This document shows, in pieces, positions 6,085 to 12,465 of a stretch of DNA of 12,465 bases. The stretch lies in the NCBI GenBank assembly GCA_020850785.1, contig JADZDZ010000256.1, forward strand, positions 1 through 12,465, read 5' to 3'. The notes beneath the pieces are model-generated. The model was not told the DNA's origin. It made no database searches and saw nothing but the letters and a program-made list of their open reading frames with translations. Both the position numbers and the translations under genes were made by a program. This DNA is from Candidatus Sumerlaeota bacterium (GTDB lineage Bacteria > Sumerlaeota > Sumerlaeia > SLMS01). Numbering within the stretch: the stretch's first letter is position 1; each line of letters opens with the position of its first letter.

Positions 6085-7956
6085 CTACTCCATGAACTCG
6101 ATCAGTTCCTTGCGGCGTTTGGGGTGGCGAAGCTTGTTCAATGCCTTCGTCTCGATCTGGCGTACGCGTTCGCGCGTGACGTTGAAGATCGTGCCCACTT
6201 CTTCGAGCGTGCGCGGGAAGTCGCTGCCGCCGATGCCAAAGCGCAGGCGCAGCACCTTCTGCTCGCGCTCCGTCAGCGTGTTGAGGCCCTTCTCGATTTT
6301 TTCCTGCATCAGCTTGTAGGCGGTGGCGGTAACGGGGGACTGCGCGTCCTCGTCGGGGATGAAGTCGCCGAAGTGCGAATCGCCGTCCTCGCCGATGGGT
6401 GTTTCAAGGCTGATGGGCTGCATCGCGATCTTGAACACACGGCGAATTTTTTCCACCGGCATTCCCATCTTGTCCGCGATTTCGTCGGGTGTGGGTTCGC
6501 GCCCGAATTCCTGCACGAGGTAACGCTGCACGCGTGACAGCTTGTTGATTGTTTCGATCATGTGCACGGGAATGCGGATCGTGCGGGCCTGGTCTGCGAT
6601 TGCGCGCGTCACGGCCTGACGAATCCACCACGTGGCATAGGTGGAGAACTTGTAGCCGCGCTGGTATTCGAACTTGTCAACCGCGCGCATGAGGCCGATG
6701 TTCCCCTCCTGGATCAGGTCCAGGAATTGAAGGCCGCGGTTTGTGTATTTCTTCGCGATGGACACAACAAGGCGAAGGTTCGCCTCGACCACCTTCATCT
6801 TCGCTTCGTGCGCCTGCTTTTCGCCGCGGCCGATGCGGTCCACGATGATCTTCAGTTCGTCGTAGCTGTTCCCCGCTTCCTTCTCCAGGCGCTTGATGTT
6901 GCGCTGCGCCATGCGGATGCGCTTGTCCAGCTTGATCAATTCATCGAGCGACTTGCCCGTCTTCGCGAAGAGCGCCTTGGCCTCCGGCGAGTTCTTCTTC
7001 GTCTTGCGAACCACGCGCCGCAGGTCGTCCTCGGACATCATTGCCTTCAGGATTGTCTGGCGGATGTCGCGGTTTGCCTTGTCTATCTTGATATACAGGT
7101 CGCGCACCTTCCCCGCGATCTGTTCCACGATGGAGAAGTTCAGGTCCACCTTGCGCAGCAGCTCGTAGATCGTCTCGCGCAGCTTCTCCACCGTGCCGCT
7201 GGCTTCCTTGCGTTCCTTGTCGGGGAGCGTCGGGTCTTCCAGCAGGTCGAGCTTGTCCGCGATCACCTCGTAGTGCGACAGCACGAGTTTCAGGTTATCG
7301 AGGATGATCTTGATCACGCGCGCGCGTTCTTCGGGATCGGTCTCGTCCACGTTGGCGCGCAGAATGTCGTTCAGGTTGAACTGGCCGGTTTCGATCTTTG
7401 CGTAGATGCGCCCCAGTTCCGCGGAGGTCGCCGATGCGCGCGCAATCGCGCCCATGATGTCGTGGCGGCCCTTCTCGATTTCCTTCGCAAGGTAGACTTC
7501 CTCATCGCGCGTCAGCAGCGGCACCTTGCCCATTTCCATCAGGTAAAGGCGAACGGGGTCGTCGATGCGCGCGGTATCCGCCGCCTCCTGCAGCAGGTCC
7601 TGACGGACGATCGTCGGGCGATCCTCATCGTCCTCCTCGTCCTCCTGCTTTGCGAAGTCCGGCAGCTTCGCGGAACGCCGTGTGGGTGTGGCGGCCTTCT
7701 TGGGGTCCTTCTTGTCCTTGTCGCGCTTGGCGTCGCCCTCCTGCTCTTCTTCCTCATCAACAAGGTCTTTCGCCTCGAAAACGTCAATGTCGAGCGCTTC
7801 GAGTTCCTGCAGCAGGGTGTCCATTTCGTCCGCCGAAAAATCTTCCGGCAGCTTGCGGGAAAGTTCCTCGTAGGTGAGGTGTCCCTTCTCCTTGCCTTCG
7901 CTGATAAGTCCTTCGAGCTGAGTCTTCAGGGCTTCGGGTGCACTATTCTTTTTCAT
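6085..7956 (-). CDS. rpoD: Housekeeping RNA polymerase sigma factor RpoD (sigma-70)
   Basis: Primary sigma factor, 623 residues. Region 1.1 is at about 5-60 (LEGLISEGKEKGHLTYEELS). A charged linker follows to about 125. Region 1.2 is at about 131-165 (DDPVRLYLMEMGKVPLLTRDEE), and a large non-conserved region runs to about 385. Region 2 is at about 390-462 (NLRLVVSIAKKYTNRG, DLIQEGNIGLMRAV, TYATWWIRQA). Region 3 is at about 470-545. Region 4 is at about 560-620, with the helix-turn-helix RTLEEVGTIFNVTRERVRQI that reads the -35 element. The frame opens further upstream at a TTG (8010), but I chose the ATG at 7956 because region 1.1 begins right after it. No good Shine-Dalgarno is visible, so a leaderless-like or atypical initiation remains possible. 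Region 1.1 plus full regions 2-4 mark it as the group 1 factor. Confidence 0.96.
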   Translation of the reverse strand: MKKNSAPEALKTQLEGLISEGKEKGHLTYEELSRKLPEDFSADEMDTLLQELEALDIDVFEAKDLVDEEEEQEGDAKRDKDKKDPKKAATPTRRSAKLPDFAKQEDEEDDEDRPTIVRQDLLQEAADTARIDDPVRLYLMEMGKVPLLTRDEEVYLAKEIEKGRHDIMGAIARASATSAELGRIYAKIETGQFNLNDILRANVDETDPEERARVIKIILDNLKLVLSHYEVIADKLDLLEDPTLPDKERKEASGTVEKLRETIYELLRKVDLNFSIVEQIAGKVRDLYIKIDKANRDIRQTILKAMMSEDDLRRVVRKTKKNSPEAKALFAKTGKSLDELIKLDKRIRMAQRNIKRLEKEAGNSYDELKIIVDRIGRGEKQAHEAKMKVVEANLRLVVSIAKKYTNRGLQFLDLIQEGNIGLMRAVDKFEYQRGYKFSTYATWWIRQAVTRAIADQARTIRIPVHMIETINKLSRVQRYLVQEFGREPTPDEIADKMGMPVEKIRRVFKIAMQPISLETPIGEDGDSHFGDFIPDEDAQSPVTATAYKLMQEKIEKGLNTLTEREQKVLRLRFGIGGSDFPRTLEEVGTIFNVTRERVRQIETKALNKLRHPKRRKELIEFME

Positions 7957-8011
7957 TGAGAGGAACAGAACCTGTATTCGGATCGTATCCGAGTGAGATA
8001 TACTGCGCAAA

Positions 8012-8025
8012 AATCTTTAAAGATT
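8012..8025. promoter_or_regulatory. 14-bp perfect palindrome upstream of rpoD
   Basis: AATCTTTAAAGATT is a perfect palindrome centred between 8018 and 8019. Its TTTAAA centre could also act as a minus-strand -10 element, with TTGCAA at 8040-8045 as -35 and an 18-base spacer. If so, the palindrome would be placed as an operator over the rpoD promoter. This is inference from position; no known operator family was recognised. Confidence 0.35.
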
Positions 8026-8104
8026 GGGGAGTGGGGACTTTGCAATTTCTTACCGTAGTTGCCGCTTTTTATCCATGAATGCGCCACAATGTGCCTTTTT
8101 TGGC

Positions 8105-8133
8105 TTGAAAAAGGGCAAAATCCACCCTACCAT
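8105..8133 (+). promoter_or_regulatory. Candidate sigma-70-type promoter of the prepilin gene
   Basis: TTGAAA at 8105-8110 (5 of 6 to consensus), a 17-base spacer, then TACCAT at 8128-8133 (4 of 6), in an AT-rich stretch. It would give a leader of roughly 110 bases before the ATG at 8250. No sigma-54 GG/GC element, common for pilin genes elsewhere, was found. Confidence 0.35.
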
Positions 8134-8249
8134 AAATCGCAGCAATTTTCATTCCCCAACTCCATTCTGCGGAGGCTCTTCAAAGAGCTGGTTTGAAATG
8201 TGCTCCTGCAGGTGAGTGTTTCACCACACCCCACGAAAGACCAAAATCC

Positions 8250-8930
8250 ATGAAAGCGAAGGCATTCACTCTAATTGAGCTGCTGATTGTGGTGGCGATT
8301 ATTGCGATTCTGGCGGCGATCGCGGTTCCCAATTTCCTCGAAGCACAAACCCGTGCGAAGGTTTCCCGCGCAAAGGCGGACCTGCGCTCTCTTGCGGTTG
8401 GCGCGGAGTCCTACTATGTGGACAACAACGCCTATCCCTACACAAACAGCCAGGGAACGTCCATCTGGATGCCTGGCGGTGGGCCGTTCAACGCGACGAT
8501 CCGTGCCGGCGGTGTTACGTCCCCGATTTCCTATTTGTCCACGATTCCGGAGGACGTTTTCAAGCATGCGATCGACGAGCCGGGCGGCTTTAAGGCCGCT
8601 CCCATTTACATGGAGAAGGCGGGTTGGGGCATAACGAATGGAGTTCCTCTTCGGAACAAACCATCGCGCGTCCCCAGCGACGCCAATGGTACGTTAAATG
8701 GTGTGTCTTCCGTGCTTGTTCCGAAGACGACGGAGGCGGAGACGCCGTACGTGTGGTTGATGTACAGCCTTGGGCCTGACATGACGCCGTTCGTCACTGA
8801 TCGGCCCGTGGCCAACGGAACGGTCCTGAATGGGTCGCGTTGGACGATCCTGAACCTTTATGATCCCACGAACGGAACGATCAGCACCGGCAACATTATT
8901 CGCCTGCCGGGTGGTTCCAACTTCCCATGA
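8250..8930 (+). CDS. Type IV pilin/type II secretion pseudopilin-like protein (prepilin N-terminal methylation signal)
   Basis: 226 residues beginning MKAKA, then the prepilin helix FTLIELLIVVAIIAILAAIA, so the leader is five residues and the mature protein starts at Phe6 with the conserved Glu5 (Glu10 of the precursor). The helix continues through FLEAQTRAKVSRAKADLRSL into a globular domain with the GspG/pilin-like pattern of an aligned Tyr-Tyr-Asp-Asn segment (SYYVDNNAYPY), and ends in a beta-rich part with YDPTNGTISTGNIIRLPGG. Residue -1 is Ala rather than the usual Gly, a variant I recall in related phyla. There is no cysteine pair. The ATG at 8250 is chosen because it gives a normal short leader; GAAAGA lies 9 bases upstream. 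No secretion or pilus assembly genes adjoin, so pilus, pseudopilus and surface-protein roles cannot be distinguished. Confidence 0.88.
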   Translation: MKAKAFTLIELLIVVAIIAILAAIAVPNFLEAQTRAKVSRAKADLRSLAVGAESYYVDNNAYPYTNSQGTSIWMPGGGPFNATIRAGGVTSPISYLSTIPEDVFKHAIDEPGGFKAAPIYMEKAGWGITNGVPLRNKPSRVPSDANGTLNGVSSVLVPKTTEAETPYVWLMYSLGPDMTPFVTDRPVANGTVLNGSRWTILNLYDPTNGTISTGNIIRLPGGSNFP

Positions 8931-8957
8931 TGATGAAGGCGTGATCGATGTCATCCA

Positions 8958-8987
8958 CCGGCGCGGAAAACCGCGCCGGTTTTTTTT
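8958..8987 (+). terminator. Rho-independent terminator after the prepilin gene
   Basis: A perfect 9-bp GC stem CCGGCGCGG / CCGCGCCGG with an AAAA tetraloop (8967-8970), followed at once by eight T (8980-8987). It lies 27 bases past the stop. The minus strand has no T run on the other side, so the converging cytochrome operon is not obviously terminated by it. Confidence 0.93.
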
Positions 8988-9038
8988 GACAGGCGTTTTC
9001 GGAAACCATGCGGCAAGCGCGATGGGGAGGGAAATGTC

Positions 9039-9506
9039 CTACTGCTTCAGCGCGGAAACCCAGGCGTTCGGTTTCACTGCCGCCACGTTCTTGTGTTCCG
9101 TGTGGCATTCCATGCAGGACCATTTGTTGAAGTTGCGATGGTTCAGCACGAAGAGTTCGCCGACTTCCTTCCGCATCTCCGCCGGCATTCCCGACGTGTC
9201 TTCCTTGCTCATGTACATGGCAACGGCTTCGTCATGGGGGAGCCCCTTTTTCAACTCACCGTGGCACTGCGAAGTCTGGCAGGTGATGGACGTTCGCATT
9301 CCCAATTCCGAACCCTGCGGCACGTGGCACTTGTAACATTCCACGGTTCCGTAGCCGGAGTCGGAATGATGCGTGAAGCCCATGGAGGCGGTGTACTTGC
9401 GCGGGTCTGCGGAGCCCGCCACCCACAGCGCGCCGCAAATGATGACGCTGGCGACGATCGCTCCGTAGCTCAGATACTTGGGTACTTGTTTTTCCGCGAC
9501 GGCCAT
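9039..9506 (-). CDS. Membrane-anchored three-heme cytochrome c (cytochrome c3-like)
   Basis: 155 residues. One N-terminal membrane helix (about 11-31) anchors a periplasmic domain with three c-type heme sites: CYKCH (57-61), a CX4CH site CQTSQCH (76-82), and CMECH (131-135). CX4CH attachment is known from tetraheme cytochrome c3. Candidate distal ligands are His46 or His47, His91, His123 and His138, enough for three bis-His hemes. No catalytic domain is present, so it is an electron carrier. The start is firm: AAGGAAG (9512-9518) sits 5 bases before the ATG and overlaps the stop codon of the upstream kinase gene, 10 bases away. The pair is therefore one operon and probably translationally coupled. 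The partner protein carries a cytochrome b-like membrane domain, which suggests direct electron exchange. Confidence 0.9.
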   Translation of the reverse strand: MAVAEKQVPKYLSYGAIVASVIICGALWVAGSADPRKYTASMGFTHHSDSGYGTVECYKCHVPQGSELGMRTSITCQTSQCHGELKKGLPHDEAVAMYMSKEDTSGMPAEMRKEVGELFVLNHRNFNKWSCMECHTEHKNVAAVKPNAWVSALKQ

Positions 9507-9516
9507 CGTTGCTTCC

Positions 9517-11550
9517 TTAGTTTCCCATGAATTTCAGGCTTTGCATGATGTGCAGCACCGACATGAGGATGAAAAATACAGCGAGCGGATAGTGCACGAG
9601 GCGCCACCCGGCGAGGAACTGCGCGGACAGTGCCTGCAGCATCAATTGTCTCGGATCGCCCTTCGCCCCGCGCAGTTCCATCTGGCGCAGTTGCAACTGG
9701 CGCCGCAGCGCACGGAAAATCATCAGGCCGACAGAGCCTGAAATCGCCGTGATGAGCAGCACAGAGGAAATGAGAATCGTGAGCAACGACCTTGCGGGAT
9801 AGCCGCCCGGCGTGATGTCGCGCAGCCAGTTTCCGCTGTGGATCAGCAGCATCGCCACGGAGGGAACCGCCGTCGAAATGTGGACGTACAACCACACGCG
9901 CAGGCTTCCCACGATGGGCAGCCAGCCACGGCGCGCGATCGCGACGTAGAAGATGCACGACAGCGAGAATGCCAGCAGATAAGTTCCGAAATCGCCGCAG
10001 AACTTCAGCACGTACTCCATGTTGTGATTGCGAAGGGCCTTTTCCCCCAGAATGGTGCCGATGGCCAGACAGAACCACGCGGCGGCGAGGAAGATCGATC
10101 GCTTCGTGATGTCGACACGCTCGTTTCGCGTGAATTGCAGAAGCGCCTCACCCAGCAATTGCTTTGTGCCGGCCAGGCTCGCGCCCTTCTGGGTCGCTTC
10201 CGTCAGCACGCGACTCCACGCAGCGAAGCACTCGTCGAAATCCTTGAAGCGCTTCTTCGGATCCTTCTCCACCATGCGCAGGATCACGTGATCAACTTCG
10301 CGCGGAAGTTGCGTATTGATGAGTGACGGGGCCTTTGGAATTTCGTCCACCTGCGCACGCAACATCGCCTTCGGGTTCCCGGCCTTGAATGGCAATTCAC
10401 CCGTCAGGCAGTAGTACAACGTTATGCCGAGCGAGTACATGTCGCTGAGCGGCGTCAGCTTTTCGGAGCGCACCTGCTCCGGCGATGCGTACTGTGGTGT
10501 GCCGGAAAAGCCCTCGCCCGCGCCGAAGTCGCTCATCATTCCCGCCAGACCGAAGTCCACGATCTTCAGGTCGCCGTTTTCATCCACCATCATGTTCGCG
10601 GGCTTGATGTCGCGGTGGACGAGTCCATCCTCCGCCGTGCGCGCAAGCGCGCTGCAAGCCTGGCATGCGAGATTCGCAACCACGTCCACGCGCATCGCCC
10701 CGCCGGATTCCGTGACCAGTTCCTTCAGTGTCTTCCCGTTCAGGAATTCCATCGTGAAGCACGCGATGCCCTGATCCATGAAGATTTCGTACACCTTCAC
10801 GATGCGCGCGTGGTTGATGTTGCCCAGCGTCTGCGCCTCGATGCGGAACGCCGTCAAAAATTCCTCAGGGTTCGCGTTGAGCGGTATATGCAGCCGCTTC
10901 ATCGCAACCAGACGATTGAGCGAAACCTGCTTTGCCAGATAGACCTCGCCCTGTCCGCCTGTGCCGAGCTTGTCGAGGAGGATGTGGCCCGCCAGCGGCT
11001 TTCCAATCAGCTCGCTCTTGTCGCGCGCCTTCGCGATGCGAAGCCTGTCCGAATCGGACAGCACCGAATCCACGCTGCCTGTCAGGTCGCCGGCGAATGA
11101 ATACGAGACAGCGGTGGAACGTGGGTTGCTTGTCACTCCCGATCCCGTTGTGCCGGGCGTGGTCTGCATCACAAGGGTTGCAGCCGGGTCATCGACTTTC
11201 CTGATGTCGCGCTCCGTTGACGCGGAATTGCGCGCTGTCATCACGGTGACGATTGTTTCGATGTCGGGGAGATCGTTCGGCAGGTATTTGCGCAATTCCG
11301 GCGTGCCCAGAATTCGCAGAAGTTCCTCGATGTCCTTCCGTGATTTGTCCTTCATCTCGCTGGATTCGGCGAGGATCGAAATCAGCGGTTCGCGTTTGCC
11401 GCGTTCCCACTGCAATTTTGCCAGCGGCTCAAGGCTCTGCGGCGCGCACAACCCATGGCGCACAAGCATTCCGAAGAGAAGGTAATCCTCCCGAAAAAGA
11501 AAGCCACTTGCAGGGGTTGACTCCTCCGAAACCAGCGTTTTCTCTTCCAT
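9517..11550 (-). CDS. Ser/Thr protein kinase fused to a di-heme cytochrome b-like membrane domain
   Basis: 677 residues. Residues about 20-95 form a small helical domain (LFGMLVRHGLCAPQSLEPLA) I cannot name; about 100-180 looks disordered. The kinase spans about 187-450: glycine loop LGTGGQGEVYLAK (195-207), Lys218 in VAMK, Glu238, HRDIKPAN (312-319), DFG (332-334), TPQYASPEQ (351-359), Asp370 in DMYSLG and Arg434, so it should be catalytically active (Hanks type). A linker of about 30 residues leads to five membrane helices (about 485-503, 516-538, 550-571, 588-613, 650-672). Helix 3 carries His557 and His571 and helix 5 His653 and His667, each an H-X13-H pair as in di-heme cytochromes b. 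Positive loops after helices 2 and 4 support a cytoplasmic kinase and a periplasmic C-terminus. The family of the membrane domain (ferric reductase or cytochrome b561-like) is inferred. It is followed by the cytochrome c gene. Confidence 0.92.
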   Translation of the reverse strand: MEEKTLVSEESTPASGFLFREDYLLFGMLVRHGLCAPQSLEPLAKLQWERGKREPLISILAESSEMKDKSRKDIEELLRILGTPELRKYLPNDLPDIETIVTVMTARNSASTERDIRKVDDPAATLVMQTTPGTTGSGVTSNPRSTAVSYSFAGDLTGSVDSVLSDSDRLRIAKARDKSELIGKPLAGHILLDKLGTGGQGEVYLAKQVSLNRLVAMKRLHIPLNANPEEFLTAFRIEAQTLGNINHARIVKVYEIFMDQGIACFTMEFLNGKTLKELVTESGGAMRVDVVANLACQACSALARTAEDGLVHRDIKPANMMVDENGDLKIVDFGLAGMMSDFGAGEGFSGTPQYASPEQVRSEKLTPLSDMYSLGITLYYCLTGELPFKAGNPKAMLRAQVDEIPKAPSLINTQLPREVDHVILRMVEKDPKKRFKDFDECFAAWSRVLTEATQKGASLAGTKQLLGEALLQFTRNERVDITKRSIFLAAAWFCLAIGTILGEKALRNHNMEYVLKFCGDFGTYLLAFSLSCIFYVAIARRGWLPIVGSLRVWLYVHISTAVPSVAMLLIHSGNWLRDITPGGYPARSLLTILISSVLLITAISGSVGLMIFRALRRQLQLRQMELRGAKGDPRQLMLQALSAQFLAGWRLVHYPLAVFFILMSVLHIMQSLKFMGN

Positions 11551-11657
11551 ATGCCAGCGTCATCCGGGTGAGTTTGATTTAAGCATTAATTGCGGATTTG
11601 GTCGTTCTGGTGCGTCTGTAGCAAGGTCAAATGCATTGAAGATGGATGGATCGACAA
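11551..11657. other. Divergent intergenic region between the kinase-cytochrome operon and the heptose enzyme gene
   Basis: 107 bases that must hold both promoters. TTGACC on the minus strand (plus 11623-11628) could be a -35 box for the kinase operon, but no matching -10 was found at a good distance. No clear operator, hairpin or RNA gene is visible. Confidence 0.5.
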
Positions 11658-12465
11658 ATGAACAACGCGGGCAGAAAATTTCGCGCCGTCGCGCTTCTTG
11701 ATCGCGATGGTACAATCAATGAGGAAGTAAACTATCTTTACAATCCGGAGCAGGTGAAGCTCCTTCCCGGCGCTGCCCGCGCCATTTCGATCCTCAATAG
11801 CGAGAGCATCGCGGTCATCATCACGACAAATCAGTCGGGCATCGGCCGCGGAATGTTCGATGAAGCCGCGCTGGCCTCCGTTCATGCCAAGCTGTTGGAG
11901 GACCTTAAGAAGGAGGGCGCGGTGGTGGATGCGATTTACTTCTGCCCTGCGCTTCCCGACGCGGGTGATGTTCGCCGCAAGCCGTCGCGCGGAATGTACG
12001 ACGATGCCGTGCGCGATCTGGCGCTGGGTGACATTCCCGTCTATTCCATCGGCGATCGCACGCTTGATGTGGAGTTTGGCGTGCGCTGCGGCGGGAAGGG
12101 GATCCGCGTCCTCACCGGCCATCAGTTGAAGGAGGACCTGCCGATGGACATTCGCGCCCTCCACGAAAAGCGCGAACGTCGTCTCATCTTCACGGCGGAG
12201 AACCTGCTGGAGGCGGCGCACGTCCTCCTCGCGGATTTGAACTCGGAGGCGGGGAGGAACGACGCCACGCTTCAGAAGAAATTTGCCGATGTCTATACAA
12301 CGGCCCGTTCCATCGCGGAGGAGCGCGCGCAGGGGAATCGCGTCGTACTTGCGAATGGCTGCTTCGACCTGCTCCACGGCGGCCACGCCAGCTATCTTGC
12401 GGACGCGCGCGCGCTCGGCGATCGTCTTGTCGTCGCCATCAACTCAAATGCCTCCGTCGCGCGCC
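11658..12465 (+). CDS. Bifunctional heptose-1,7-bisphosphate phosphatase / heptose-1-phosphate nucleotidyltransferase (3' end outside window)
   Basis: 269 residues visible, frame open at the window edge. Residues 9-155 are a GmhB/HisB-type HAD phosphatase: nucleophile motif LLDRDGT (Asp15, Asp17), ITTNQSGIGRG (55-65), RRKPSRGM with Lys108, and IGDRTLD with Asp133 and Asp137. The zinc-binding cysteines of typical GmhB are missing apart from Cys96. A helical linker spans about 160-225. Then comes a nucleotidyltransferase of the HldE/RfaE C-terminal type: VVLANGCFDLLHGGHASYLA (HxGH-like signature with His240 and His243) and LGDRLVVAINSNAS. Together they would remove the 7-phosphate from heptose bisphosphate and then form ADP-heptose (or another NDP-heptose) for LPS core or surface glycans. 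The alternative in-frame ATG at 11646 adds four residues; GGA spaced 7 bases before 11658 slightly favours the later one. Confidence 0.9.
   Translation, partial: MNNAGRKFRAVALLDRDGTINEEVNYLYNPEQVKLLPGAARAISILNSESIAVIITTNQSGIGRGMFDEAALASVHAKLLEDLKKEGAVVDAIYFCPALPDAGDVRRKPSRGMYDDAVRDLALGDIPVYSIGDRTLDVEFGVRCGGKGIRVLTGHQLKEDLPMDIRALHEKRERRLIFTAENLLEAAHVLLADLNSEAGRNDATLQKKFADVYTTARSIAEERAQGNRVVLANGCFDLLHGGHASYLADARALGDRLVVAINSNASVAR

Larger units (their letters stand above)
7957..8249. other. Divergent intergenic region between rpoD and the prepilin gene
   Basis: 293 bases, clearly more AT-rich than the flanking genes, with no convincing gene. It must hold both divergent promoters. Visible elements are a 6-bp-arm inverted repeat at 7978-7992 (TCGGAT-CGT-ATCCGA), a perfect 14-bp palindrome at 8012-8025, a plus-strand promoter candidate at 8105-8133, and two small 5-bp-arm hairpins in the prepilin leader (8175-8188 and 8211-8225) that could be chance. 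A 63-codon plus-strand frame inside it shows no family features. Confidence 0.6.

Noticed and set aside
6562..7959. A 465-codon plus-strand open frame opposite rpoD
   Set aside because: Antisense of a clear sigma factor; the translation is a His/Leu/Val-rich mirror with no motif.
7957..8010. 18-residue upstream extension of RpoD from a TTG
   Set aside because: Region 1.1 starts right after the ATG at 7956, and the extension covers the inverted repeat and has no ribosome binding site.
8024..8215. 63-codon plus-strand frame in the rpoD-prepilin gap
   Set aside because: No ribosome binding site, no recognisable feature, and the region has promoter-like AT-rich composition.
11586..12386. A 266-codon minus-strand open frame at the right end
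   Set aside because: Antisense to the heptose enzyme, whose plus-strand frame shows HAD and nucleotidyltransferase motifs in order.

Overview
The window looks like chromosome of a Gram-negative, moderately GC-rich bacterium outside the well-studied Proteobacteria. The evidence is an outer-membrane polysaccharide export lipoprotein, an ADP-heptose enzyme, a stand-alone PurQ (Gammaproteobacteria carry one long fused PurL instead), a CarD-family regulator beside a large housekeeping sigma factor, a eukaryote-type Ser/Thr kinase, and a prepilin of the 'FTLIELLIVVAIIAILAAIAVPNFLEAQ' style. I recall that prepilin style from uncultured phyla such as Sumerlaeota, Hydrogenedentota, Planctomycetota and relatives. 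The phylum is an inference; no rRNA is present to test it.

Layout. From 8010 down to 1 everything reads on the minus strand. First comes rpoD (start 7956), closed by a terminator at 6040-6075. Then carD, whose product ends in a run of 15 aspartates, closed by a hairpin at 5186-5218. Then follows a tightly packed chain: rpiA (TTG start), purQ (GTG start), a membrane-anchored TPR-like protein (GTG start), a Wzy/WaaL-type O-antigen polymerase or ligase, and a Wza-type export lipoprotein that runs off the left edge. Three of the four junctions in this chain are 4-base stop/start overlaps and the other is a 3-base gap, so a sugar isomerase and a purine enzyme appear coupled to exopolysaccharide assembly. 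On the plus strand a prepilin gene (8250-8930) diverges from rpoD and ends at a textbook terminator (8958-8987).

The right third holds the most unusual locus. A two-gene minus-strand operon (11550 to 9039) encodes a Ser/Thr kinase whose C-terminus is a five-helix membrane domain carrying two H-X13-H pairs, the ligand pattern of a di-heme cytochrome b. Ten bases after it comes a membrane-anchored, three-heme cytochrome c with one CX4CH site. The predicted topology puts one heme b on each side of the membrane, with the kinase in the cytoplasm and the c-hemes outside. I propose a redox-controlled kinase. Divergent from it, and cut by the right edge, is a fused heptose-bisphosphate phosphatase and heptose-1-phosphate nucleotidyltransferase, which would carry out the last two steps of ADP-heptose synthesis.

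No tRNA, rRNA, CRISPR array, insertion sequence or phage gene was seen. Two real genes touch the window edges and so have only one end here (1-1088 and 11658-12465).
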